DNA from: Candidatus Elusimicrobium euhamitermitis
GTDB lineage: Bacteria > Elusimicrobiota > Elusimicrobia > Elusimicrobiales > Elusimicrobiaceae
Assembly: GCA_031254225.1 (NCBI GenBank)
Contig: JAIRUU010000131.1
Location: 1-5,970 of the forward strand
Direction: 5' to 3'
Length of the DNA stretch: 5,970 nt
Below, piece by piece: positions 1-5,302 of this stretch. A model generated the notes under the pieces. The model was given only the letters and a program-made list of their open reading frames with translations, ran no database searches and was not told the origin of the DNA. Numbering within the stretch: position 1 is the first letter of the stretch; each line of letters opens with the position of its first letter. A program made the position numbers and the translations under genes.

Positions 1-1816
1 TTATGCATTTATTCTGGTCTATTATATGCGGGGCGCGCGGCTCGCCGGTAATTGCCGTTACGGGGCACGCGCGTTTGCACGCGCCGCAGCCGACGCAGTT
101 TTTGGTTATAACTTCATAAGTTATCAGTTTGCCGCATTTGCCCGTGGGGCATTTTTTGCGGAGTATATGGTCGTCATATTCCTCGCGGAAAAAACGCAGA
201 GTGGAAAGCACCGGATTGGGCGCCGTCTGGCCCAGACCGCAGAGAGAAGCTTTTTTCATGGCGTTGGCTATTGATTCCATTTTTTCAATGTCCTGCGGCT
301 CGCCCTTGCCTGACGTAATGCGCTCCAGCACGTCCAGCAGCTGGTAGCTGCCTATGCGGCACGGCGCGCATTTTCCGCATGATTCGTCCACGCAGAAATC
401 AAGGTAAAACTTTGAAATGTCAACCATGCAGTCGGTCTCGTCCATGACAATTAACCCGCCGGAGCCCATTATTGAGCCTATTTCCTGCAAAGACTCGTAA
501 GTTATGGGCATATTGAAATTTGCTTTGGATATTACGCCGCCGCTCGGGCCGCCGGTCTGCACCGCTTTGGCCTCTTCGCCTTTAAGCGGGCCGCCGCCGA
601 TGTCGTAAACCGCTTCTTTGACGGTGGCTCCCAACGGTATTTCTATTAAGCCGGTATTTTTGCTTTTACCTGTCATGGCGAAAACTTTTGTGCCTTTGCT
701 CTTTTCTGTTCCTATTTTGGCGTACCACGCGCCGCCGTTCCTTAATATATAAGGCACCGCGGCAAGAGTTTCCACGTTATTGATAGTCGTGGGGCAGCCC
801 CATAAACCTTTGACCGACGGGAAAGGCGGCTTGGGGGACGGCATGCCGCGTCTGCCTTCTATTGACGCGATTAAAGCGGTTTCCTCCCCGCACACAAAAG
901 CGCCCGCGCCGAGCCTGATTTCCAAATCATAATTAAAACCCGAGCCTAAAATATTTTTGCCCAGCATACCGAGTTTATAAAGTTTGTCAATGCAGTCCTG
1001 TATGCGTTTAAAAGCGTTTGGATATTCGGCGCGGATATAAAACAAACCTTTGCTCGCGCCGGTGGCGCAGCCCGCTATCATCATGCCTTCTATAACGGCA
1101 TACGGGTTGCCCTCAAGCATGGAGCGGTCCATATAAGCGCCCGGGTCCCCCTCGTCGCCGTTGCAAATCATGTATTTCTGTTTGCCTTTTGACGCGCGGG
1201 TAATGGACCATTTGAGTCCCGTCGGGAATCCGCCGCCGCCTCTGCCGCGCAAACCGGAAACTTTCATTTCCTCAATAGTCCATTCCGGCCCTTTTTCAAA
1301 CGCTTTTATAAGCCCCTGAAAACCGCCTGAAGCTATGTACTCGCCGATGTCTTCGGGGTTAAGCCTGCCGCAGTCCGCCAGAAGTATGCGGTGCTGCTTT
1401 TTGTAAAATAAAATATCGTCTTTGGTTTTGCAGCGTTTGTCGTCTTTGGGATCAAGATACAAAAGTCTGTCAATAACTTCGCCCTTCAAAATGGTTTTGT
1501 CTATAATTTCGCTGACGTCTTCCGGTTTTACTTTAACGTAAAGTATGCCGTTGACTTCAACCAGCGGGCCCTGCGAGCAAAAACCCTGGCAGCCGCTTTT
1601 TGTTATATAAGTGCTGTTCTCAAGGCAGGAAGAAGTTATTTCCACGCAGGAGTTAAGGCCGCGCTTTGACATTTCTTCTTTAAAAGTATCATAAACTTTA
1701 AGCGACCCGCCGGAAGCGCAGCTTGTGTCCCCGCAAATGGTTACGCGCTGGGCTACTTTTTTATAATTTTTCTGAAATTCTTCTTTAAGGTTTGTTATTT
1801 TTTTAGTATTAAGCAT
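1..1816 (-). CDS. hydB: HydB/NuoF-like NADH-binding flavoprotein subunit of a hydrogenase-type complex (3' end cut by window edge)
   Basis: The open frame gives 605 residues and is still open at the left edge. It reads as the FMN/NAD(H)-binding beta subunit of a soluble multimeric [FeFe]-hydrogenase, or of a related NAD-linked formate dehydrogenase. Visible domains in order: an N-terminal thioredoxin-like [2Fe-2S] domain (C28-x4-C33 and C76-x3-C80); the NADH/FMN module with RGRGGGGFPTGLKW at about 190-203 and CNGDEGDPGAYMDR at 218-231; the NuoF [4Fe-4S] site C480-x2-C483-x2-C486 with C526; a C556-x4-C561 motif; and a ferredoxin domain with C574, C577, C580 and C584, whose second cluster starts at C604 and is cut off. 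The fused N- and C-terminal domains separate HydB from plain respiratory NuoF. HydB proteins are typically a little over 600 residues, so probably only about 20 are missing. The start overlaps the end of hydC by 8 bases and has AGAGGG 8 nt upstream, implying translational coupling. Hydrogenase versus formate dehydrogenase partner cannot be settled without the gene to the left. Confidence 0.93.
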   Translation of the reverse strand, partial: MLNTKKITNLKEEFQKNYKKVAQRVTICGDTSCASGGSLKVYDTFKEEMSKRGLNSCVEITSSCLENSTYITKSGCQGFCSQGPLVEVNGILYVKVKPEDVSEIIDKTILKGEVIDRLLYLDPKDDKRCKTKDDILFYKKQHRILLADCGRLNPEDIGEYIASGGFQGLIKAFEKGPEWTIEEMKVSGLRGRGGGGFPTGLKWSITRASKGKQKYMICNGDEGDPGAYMDRSMLEGNPYAVIEGMMIAGCATGASKGLFYIRAEYPNAFKRIQDCIDKLYKLGMLGKNILGSGFNYDLEIRLGAGAFVCGEETALIASIEGRRGMPSPKPPFPSVKGLWGCPTTINNVETLAAVPYILRNGGAWYAKIGTEKSKGTKVFAMTGKSKNTGLIEIPLGATVKEAVYDIGGGPLKGEEAKAVQTGGPSGGVISKANFNMPITYESLQEIGSIMGSGGLIVMDETDCMVDISKFYLDFCVDESCGKCAPCRIGSYQLLDVLERITSGKGEPQDIEKMESIANAMKKASLCGLGQTAPNPVLSTLRFFREEYDDHILRKKCPTGKCGKLITYEVITKNCVGCGACKRACPVTAITGEPRAPHIIDQNKCI

Positions 1817-2297
1817 TTTGCGCGCCCTCTTTCATAAATTCATTAAGAATGGCCTTAACGTCCGCCGGTTTTACCGCGGCGTAAACTTTGCCGTTGACCA
1901 GCATTACCGGCGCAAGCGCGCAGCAGCCCACGCAGCGCAGCGCGGTTACGGAGTAAATGCCGTCGTGCGACGTTTCCCCCTCGTTGACGCCCGTGATGTT
2001 TTGCAGTTCTTTAACCAAATCAGCCGCGCCTTTAAGGTAGCACGCCGTGCCGTGGCATACCGATATTTGGTATTTCGCCGGCGGCGTTAATTTGAAAAAA
2101 TGATAAAAAGTCAGCACCTCGTATATTCTTGCCAGAGGCACGTTTATGAGTTTTGAAAGTTCCAGAGAAATTTCCCTCGGCACGTAACCGAGAGTATCCT
2201 GTATCGTGTGCAATATCATTATAAGACTGCCGTCTTTTCCTTTCCATTTATCCGCAATAGCTTGCAAATCAATGGAAGGCGTATTAGTTTCAGCCAT
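1809..2297 (-). CDS. hydC: HydC/NuoE-like [2Fe-2S] subunit of the NADH-linked hydrogenase-type complex
   Basis: This 162-residue protein is a full-length NuoE/HydC (HndA) family member, the gamma subunit that carries electrons between the flavin subunit and the rest of the complex. An N-terminal helical part contains LGYVPREISLELSKLINVP and IYEVLTFYHFF, characteristic of the family. The thioredoxin-like domain then carries the four cluster ligands C81-x4-C86 (CHGTAC) and C122-x3-C126 (CVGCC, followed by ALAP). C125 is an extra cysteine beside the last ligand. There is no signal peptide, so it is cytoplasmic. The ATG is preceded by AGGAG with about 6 nt spacing, supporting this start. The gene is first in a hydC-hydB order, the same order I recall for the Thermotoga maritima hydrogenase genes, where the catalytic hydA comes next. 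The alternative assignment is the NuoE-like subunit of an NAD-dependent formate dehydrogenase. Confidence 0.93.
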   Translation of the reverse strand: MAETNTPSIDLQAIADKWKGKDGSLIMILHTIQDTLGYVPREISLELSKLINVPLARIYEVLTFYHFFKLTPPAKYQISVCHGTACYLKGAADLVKELQNITGVNEGETSHDGIYSVTALRCVGCCALAPVMLVNGKVYAAVKPADVKAILNEFMKEGAQNA

Positions 2298-2323
2298 ATC
2301 ATACTCCTATTAATATATAAGGA

Positions 2324-2350
2324 AGCCCTACATATAATATATGTTAGGCT
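2324..2350. promoter_or_regulatory. 27-nt imperfect palindrome upstream of hydC (possible operator/promoter region)
   Basis: Two 13-nt arms centred on position 2337 pair at 11 of 13 positions: AGCC at 2324-2327 with GGCT at 2347-2350, and ACATATA at 2330-2336 with TATATGT at 2338-2344, with mismatches only at 2328/2346 and 2329/2345. It lies between the terminator of the upstream gene and the hydC ribosome binding site (AGGAG near 2304-2308). The AT-rich centre holds minus-strand TATATT or TATTAT hexamers that could act as a -10 box. That would give a leader of roughly 30 nt, but no -35 match is visible. It may be an operator for a dimeric regulator, a promoter, or only an AT-rich coincidence. 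Confidence 0.35.
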
Positions 2351-2355
2351 ACCCT

Positions 2356-2376
2356 AAAAAAACCCCTTGCGGGGTT
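2356..2376 (-). terminator. Rho-independent terminator after the LEA14-like lipoprotein gene
   Basis: Read on the minus strand, AACCCC, a GCAA loop and GGGGTT form a 6-bp stem, mostly GC, followed at once by a run of T (7 T in total with the stem end). It begins 4 bases after the stop codon of the minus-strand gene at 2381-2839. It therefore separates that gene from the hydC-hydB operon, which must have its own promoter. The plus-strand side has a shorter T stretch (ATTTTTA), so weak bidirectional action is possible, though no plus-strand gene ends here. Confidence 0.85.
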
Positions 2377-2380
2377 ATTT

Positions 2381-2839
2381 TTAAATTTTTTTGCTTTGGT
2401 ATATGGTGACCGGAAACGGGAGGTCGCCTATCGGAGTCGTAAAATATATCGTGCCTCTTACGACATAATCAACCGATACGCTTCCCATGCTGACCAGCCC
2501 TACCAGCTTGCCTAAGTTGCTAAGCGGTATGTCAAGGCTGGACTTAACTACTTTTGTTTCACCGGCTGTGACGCGCACGTCTTTTAAGGTAAGAGCGCTG
2601 ACGTTTACGTCGTTCACGTACAAGTTGCCGTCAAACCGTTTAACCGCGGCTGCTGCCGTCTTGCTTAAATTGCTGATGGCTATTGATACGTCCATTGAAA
2701 TAGTATTTGGATTAAAGTCCGTCAGCTGCACCTGGGAAATATCATATTTGCAGTTGACCATATTGTAATTTTCCTGCATGGAAGCGCAGGCAAAAAAGAA
2801 AAATGAAGTAAGGGTTAAAAAGACTAGTCTTTTAATCAT
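2381..2839 (-). CDS. Small probable lipoprotein with a LEA14-like (WHy / LEA_2) domain
   Basis: From the ATG at 2839 this is a 152-residue protein. It begins with a basic pair (K3, R4), a hydrophobic stretch and FFAC ending at C18, a plausible but non-canonical lipobox (F where L/V/I is usual). Processing there would leave a lipid-anchored exported protein with A19-S20 after the cysteine, which suggests no inner-membrane retention signal of the Asp+2 kind. The remainder is beta-rich and resembles the LEA14/WHy fold: VQLTDFNPNTISMDV, a YVNDVNVSA strand pair, an alternating section ending in the SSLDIPLSNL stretch, and GTIYFTTPIGDLPFPVTI near the C-terminus. Bacterial LEA14 lipoproteins are linked to stress or envelope roles, but no precise function can be given. 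A TTG 15 bases upstream would add five residues; I prefer the ATG because the hydrophobic signal follows it directly. No Shine-Dalgarno sequence precedes the ATG. A terminator follows the stop immediately, so the gene is probably monocistronic. Confidence 0.75.
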   Translation of the reverse strand: MIKRLVFLTLTSFFFFACASMQENYNMVNCKYDISQVQLTDFNPNTISMDVSIAISNLSKTAAAAVKRFDGNLYVNDVNVSALTLKDVRVTAGETKVVKSSLDIPLSNLGKLVGLVSMGSVSVDYVVRGTIYFTTPIGDLPFPVTIYQSKKI

Positions 2840-2845
2840 GTAAAT

Positions 2846-2851
2846 ATTATA
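2846..2851 (-). promoter_or_regulatory. Candidate -10 box for the LEA14-like gene (leaderless transcript predicted)
   Basis: A perfect TATAAT on the minus strand ends 6 nt before the ATG at 2839. With the usual spacing, transcription would start at or within a base or two of the A of that ATG, leaving no 5' leader. This agrees with the absence of a Shine-Dalgarno sequence. No good -35 element is seen 16-18 nt upstream; that stretch overlaps the plus-strand pepT -10 box. A chance match in AT-rich DNA is possible. Confidence 0.5.
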
Positions 2852-2864
2852 CAAAAAATTTATC

Positions 2865-2870
2865 TATAAT
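2865..2870 (+). promoter_or_regulatory. Candidate -10 box for pepT
   Basis: A perfect TATAAT on the plus strand places the transcription start near 2877, so the leader would be only about 11 nt and begin at the Shine-Dalgarno sequence (AGGAG, 2877-2881; 6 nt before the pepT ATG). A recognisable -35 is absent at 2841-2848, where the opposing -10 box sits. Confidence 0.5.
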
Positions 2871-2887
2871 AATTTTAGGAGAATAAC

Positions 2888-4096
2888 ATGACAAAACAAA
2901 TAATTTTAAACCGCTTTTTAAAATACGTTAAAATTGAAACCGCCTCAAACCCCGACGCGCAAAACTGCCCCAGCACGCAGGGCCAGATGCGTTTTGCAAA
3001 AATGCTGGCGGAAGAGTTAAAGACGATAGGCGCTTCAAAAGTCAGATTGTCAGAACACGGTTACGTCATGGCCGAAATTCCGGCCTCGGCAGGCGTCAAA
3101 GCGCCGGCCGTGGGCTTTATAGCGCATATGGACACGTCGCCTGATTTTAACGGAAAAAACGTAAACCCGCGGGTCCATAAACATTACCGCGGCGGCGCGA
3201 TAGTTATTAATAAACAAAAAAATATGTCCGTCACCCCGAGCAACGAATGTAAAGGGCACGATATTATTACGACGGACGGGACATCGCTTCTCGGCGCGGA
3301 TGATAAAGCGGGAATAGCCATAATAATGACGCTCGCGGAAACCCTAATAAAAAACCCGCAGATAAAACACGGCCCCGTAAAAATAGCGTTCACGCCCGAC
3401 GAAGAAATAGGCCGCGGCGCGGATAAATTTGACGTAGCGTCCTTTGGCGCAAAGTACGCTTATACGATAGACGGCGACAAACTGGGCAGCGTGGAAAACG
3501 GCAGCTTTAACGCCGACGCTTTTAAAATAGAAATAACCGGCGTAAACTGCCACCCTGGCTCCGCCAAAAATATATTGGTAAACCCCGTGCGCGTGGCGGC
3601 TGACCTTATTAATTCCTGGCCCGTCTCAAAACTGCCGGAAACGACCGAAGGGACCGAAGGTTTTATCCTGTTTAATTACGTGTCAGGCAACGTGGAAAAA
3701 ATGGAAATAAAAGGCATTATACGGGAGCATGATTTGTCAAAACTGCATACGCTGGAAAAAGAATTAAAAAAATTAACGGAAACAAAACAAGCCGCATGGA
3801 AAGGCGCAAATATCACTCTTACTATTAAAGAGCAGTACCGCAACATGAAAATAGTTTTGGACAAAAATCCCGCCGCGCTTAAAAAACTGGAAGCCGCGCT
3901 GAAAGCCTGCGGCATAAAATATAATCTGCACCAAATCCGCGGCGGCACTGACGGCGCGCGCCTGTCTTTCATGGGCCTGCCCACGCCCAATATTTTCGCG
4001 GGTTACGACGGCGCCCACGGCCCTTACGAATGGGCCTCTTTAAACGCCATGGAAAAATCTTTTGAAGTCATAAAAGAAATTGTTACCGTTAAATAA
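2888..4096 (+). CDS. pepT: Peptidase T (tripeptide aminopeptidase, M20 metallopeptidase)
   Basis: A complete 402-residue protein, close to the usual length of PepT (about 410), which removes the N-terminal residue from tripeptides in the cytoplasm using two zinc ions. Visible M20 residues: H80 and D82 in AHMDTSPDF (metal ligand and supporting Asp), D138 in LLGADDKAG (bridging ligand), E172-E173 in TPDEEIGRG (general base and ligand), D195 in YTIDGD and H377 in GAHGPYEW (ligands). The lid/dimerisation domain starts near 206 with FNADAFKIEITGVNCHPGSA (H222) and returns to the catalytic domain around 350 with RGGTDGARLSFMGLPTPN. No signal peptide is present. The start has AGGAG 6 nt upstream. 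No convincing terminator follows the stop, so some read-through toward the formimidoyltransferase gene is possible. All expected catalytic residues are present, so I expect an active enzyme. Other M20 tripeptidase-like proteins are the only realistic alternative. Confidence 0.95.
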   Translation: MTKQIILNRFLKYVKIETASNPDAQNCPSTQGQMRFAKMLAEELKTIGASKVRLSEHGYVMAEIPASAGVKAPAVGFIAHMDTSPDFNGKNVNPRVHKHYRGGAIVINKQKNMSVTPSNECKGHDIITTDGTSLLGADDKAGIAIIMTLAETLIKNPQIKHGPVKIAFTPDEEIGRGADKFDVASFGAKYAYTIDGDKLGSVENGSFNADAFKIEITGVNCHPGSAKNILVNPVRVAADLINSWPVSKLPETTEGTEGFILFNYVSGNVEKMEIKGIIREHDLSKLHTLEKELKKLTETKQAAWKGANITLTIKEQYRNMKIVLDKNPAALKKLEAALKACGIKYNLHQIRGGTDGARLSFMGLPTPNIFAGYDGAHGPYEWASLNAMEKSFEVIKEIVTVK

Positions 4097-4171
4097 ATTT
4101 CTCCCTTTTTATAGGAAAACCCCCGAAGGATAAATGGCTGTTATAAAATAAAAAAAATTATGAGAAAAGAA

Positions 4172-4177
4172 TATAAT
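4172..4177 (+). promoter_or_regulatory. Candidate -10 box upstream of the formimidoyltransferase gene
   Basis: A perfect TATAAT inside the antitoxin-like remnant would start transcription near 4184 and give a leader of about 77 nt to the ATG at 4261. The flanks are A-rich and no -35 consensus is visible 16-18 nt upstream, so the match may be due to base composition. An alternative is read-through from pepT, since no terminator is evident in the 164-bp gap. Confidence 0.25.
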
Positions 4178-4225
4178 TTAAGTAAAGCGGTACAAAACCC
4201 TTACTTCTAAAAATTACATGGGAAA

Positions 4226-4244
4226 CGGAAAAAATTACTTTCCG
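4226..4244 (+). other. Small hairpin in the leader of the formimidoyltransferase gene
   Basis: CGGAAA at 4226-4231 and TTTCCG at 4239-4244 can pair as a 6-bp stem around a 7-nt loop, 16 nt before the ATG at 4261. No Shine-Dalgarno sequence is found between hairpin and start. It has no T-run after it, so it is not a terminator. It could influence initiation, but the stem is short and AT-leaning, so it may be meaningless. Confidence 0.25.
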
Positions 4245-4260
4245 CGACAATAAACCTTAA

Positions 4261-5214
4261 ATGAAATTAATTGAATGCGTGCCTAATATTTCCGAGGGGC
4301 GCGATAAAAATAAAATAGACCGTATTGTCCGCGCCGCGCAAAACTGCGGCGTAAAAATCCTTAACGTTGATGCCGGCCTGGACGCAAACCGCACGGTCAT
4401 AACTTTTGCCGGCGCGCCGGAAAAAGTATTTGACGCGGCTTTCGCGCTCGTCCAAAAATCCTGCGAACTTATTGATATGCGCGCGCATAACGGAACCCAT
4501 CCGCGCCTCGGCGCAGCGGACGTGTGCCCGTTTATTCCTCTTCGGGAAACCGCTATGCGGGACTGCGTGGATATCGCGCTTAAATTAGCCGCAAAAGTTT
4601 CGGCGGAACTGCAAATTCCGGTCTATCTTTATGAAGAAGCGGCCGCAACTCCGGAAAGAAAAAATTTAGCTTTCATCAGAAAAGGCGGATATGAAAGTCT
4701 GCCGCAAAAATTAAAAGAACTGCCGCCGGACTTCGGCCCGCCGGACTTTTCCCCGGCCGTACAAAAAAGCGGCGCCCTGATAACCGGCGCAAGAAATTTT
4801 TTAATAGCTTTTAACGTAACGCTGAACACGACGGACGTTGAGAAGGCAAAACAAATCGCGGCGGTTCTGAGAAGCAAACTGAAAGCCGTAAAAGCTTTGG
4901 GCTGGGCCGCGCCGCAATACAACGCGGCGCAAGTCTCTTTCAATTTAACGGACTACAAAACAACGCCGCTCTACGACGTGTACGAAACCTGTAAATCAGA
5001 GGCGGCAAAACTCGGTCTTGAAGTAAAAGGAAGCGAAATAATAGGCCTTGTTCCTGAAGCCGCCCTAGTGCGCGCCGGCAAAAAATATTTAAGCGGGGAC
5101 GGCGTTTGCCGCAGCAAAGAACAAAAAATAAACGCCGCCGTGACCGCGCTCAATCTTAACCTTCACGCACCGTTCCGCCCAGCGGAAAAAATTATTGAGC
5201 GCGTCTTACTGTAG
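4261..5214 (+). CDS. ftcD: Glutamate formimidoyltransferase (stand-alone formiminotransferase, histidine degradation)
   Basis: A 317-residue protein matching the formiminotransferase part of FTCD, without the cyclodeaminase domain. It transfers the formimino group of N-formimino-L-glutamate to tetrahydrofolate, releasing glutamate, the last step of one histidine degradation route. Family signatures: MKLIECVPNISEGRD at the N-terminus, NVDAGLDANRTVITFAG at 35-51, and HNGTHPRLGAADVCPFIP at 76-93, where H80 corresponds to the catalytic histidine (H82 in the mammalian enzyme as I recall). Next come YLYEEAA..PER and the C-terminal subdomain with GARNFLIAFNVTLNT, then VKALGWAAPQYNAAQVSFNLTDY and SEIIGLVPEAAL. 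The start is fixed by the family's N-terminal motif even though no Shine-Dalgarno sequence precedes it. The next gene, gdhA, could use the glutamate made here. No hutH, hutU, hutI or cyclodeaminase (fchA) is in view, so either the pathway is elsewhere or the enzyme serves folate one-carbon chemistry (e.g. 5-formyl-THF). Confidence 0.93.
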   Translation: MKLIECVPNISEGRDKNKIDRIVRAAQNCGVKILNVDAGLDANRTVITFAGAPEKVFDAAFALVQKSCELIDMRAHNGTHPRLGAADVCPFIPLRETAMRDCVDIALKLAAKVSAELQIPVYLYEEAAATPERKNLAFIRKGGYESLPQKLKELPPDFGPPDFSPAVQKSGALITGARNFLIAFNVTLNTTDVEKAKQIAAVLRSKLKAVKALGWAAPQYNAAQVSFNLTDYKTTPLYDVYETCKSEAAKLGLEVKGSEIIGLVPEAALVRAGKKYLSGDGVCRSKEQKINAAVTALNLNLHAPFRPAEKIIERVLL

Positions 5215-5230
5215 TAACACGCTGTTACTA
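5212..5230 (+). terminator. Perfect inverted repeat at the ftcD stop codon (weak terminator or operator)
   Basis: TAGTAACA at 5212-5219 and TGTTACTA at 5223-5230 pair perfectly over 8 bp around a CGC loop. The left arm includes the ftcD TAG stop and an immediate second in-phase stop (TAA). It is followed by AATTT rather than a long T run and the stem is AT-rich, so it would be a weak intrinsic terminator. It also lies about 18 nt before the candidate gdhA -10 box, where it would be well placed as an operator. Sequence alone does not decide between the two. Confidence 0.45.
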
Positions 5231-5248
5231 AATTTCCGCCAAAAAATA

Positions 5249-5254
5249 TATAAT
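5249..5254 (+). promoter_or_regulatory. Candidate -10 box for gdhA
   Basis: A perfect TATAAT lies in a symmetrical AT stretch (AAATATATAATATATTT, 5244-5260). It predicts a transcription start near 5261 and a leader of about 42 nt that includes the GGAGG ribosome binding site at 5288-5292 (10 nt before the ATG). The best -35-like hexamer at 18-nt spacing is TTACTA (5225-5230), a poor match that falls in the inverted repeat. Confidence 0.45.
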
Positions 5255-5302
5255 ATATTTGTCATAACTTAATAAATTTGTACGCGCGGAGGCGCAAATA
5301 TT

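Larger units (their letters stand above)
4160..4264 (+). pseudogene. Remnant of an antitoxin-like gene (BrnA/CopG-type N-terminus), broken by TAA
   Basis: An ATG at 4160 opens a frame encoding MRKEYNLSKAVQNPYF and then TAA at 4208-4210. In the same frame the next codons read KLHGKRKKLLSATINLK before TGA at 4262-4264. From memory, the first part strongly resembles the opening of small ribbon-helix-helix antitoxins of the BrnA/CopG kind (typically K-K-E-Y-D-F-S-K-A..NPY followed by K-L-K and a T-I-R-L strand). The part after the stop also fits that plan, as if one codon had mutated to TAA. No helix-turn-helix remainder follows, because the frame runs straight into the next gene, and no toxin gene adjoins it. 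No Shine-Dalgarno sequence precedes the ATG. It is most likely a decayed relic; it could instead be a 16-residue leader peptide or chance. The family link needs a profile search. Confidence 0.35.

Noticed and set aside
26..347. Two plus-strand open frames of 82 and 72 codons
   Set aside because: They lie wholly antisense to the hydB C-terminal region, which has clear cysteine motifs, and their translations look like no known protein family.
2840..2854. TTG start at 2854 giving a 157-residue version of the LEA14-like protein
   Set aside because: It overlaps the candidate -10 box, has no Shine-Dalgarno sequence, and adds five residues before an otherwise standard signal sequence starting at the ATG at 2839.
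4134..4151. Five-codon frame MAVIK after an AAGGA sequence downstream of pepT, briefly considered as the start of a toxin partner for the antitoxin-like remnant
   Set aside because: The AAGGA is only 3 nt from the ATG and the frame stops after five codons, with nothing recognisable afterwards in any frame.
4097..4159. Possible terminator after pepT
   Set aside because: The CCC/AGG and CCCCC/GAAGG stretches give at most 3-bp stems and there is no stem followed by a T run.
5259..5264. TTGTCA as a -35 element for gdhA
   Set aside because: It matches TTGACA at 5 of 6 positions, but the region 16-18 nt downstream is GC-rich (ACGCGC) with no -10-like hexamer, and it follows a perfect TATAAT instead of preceding one.
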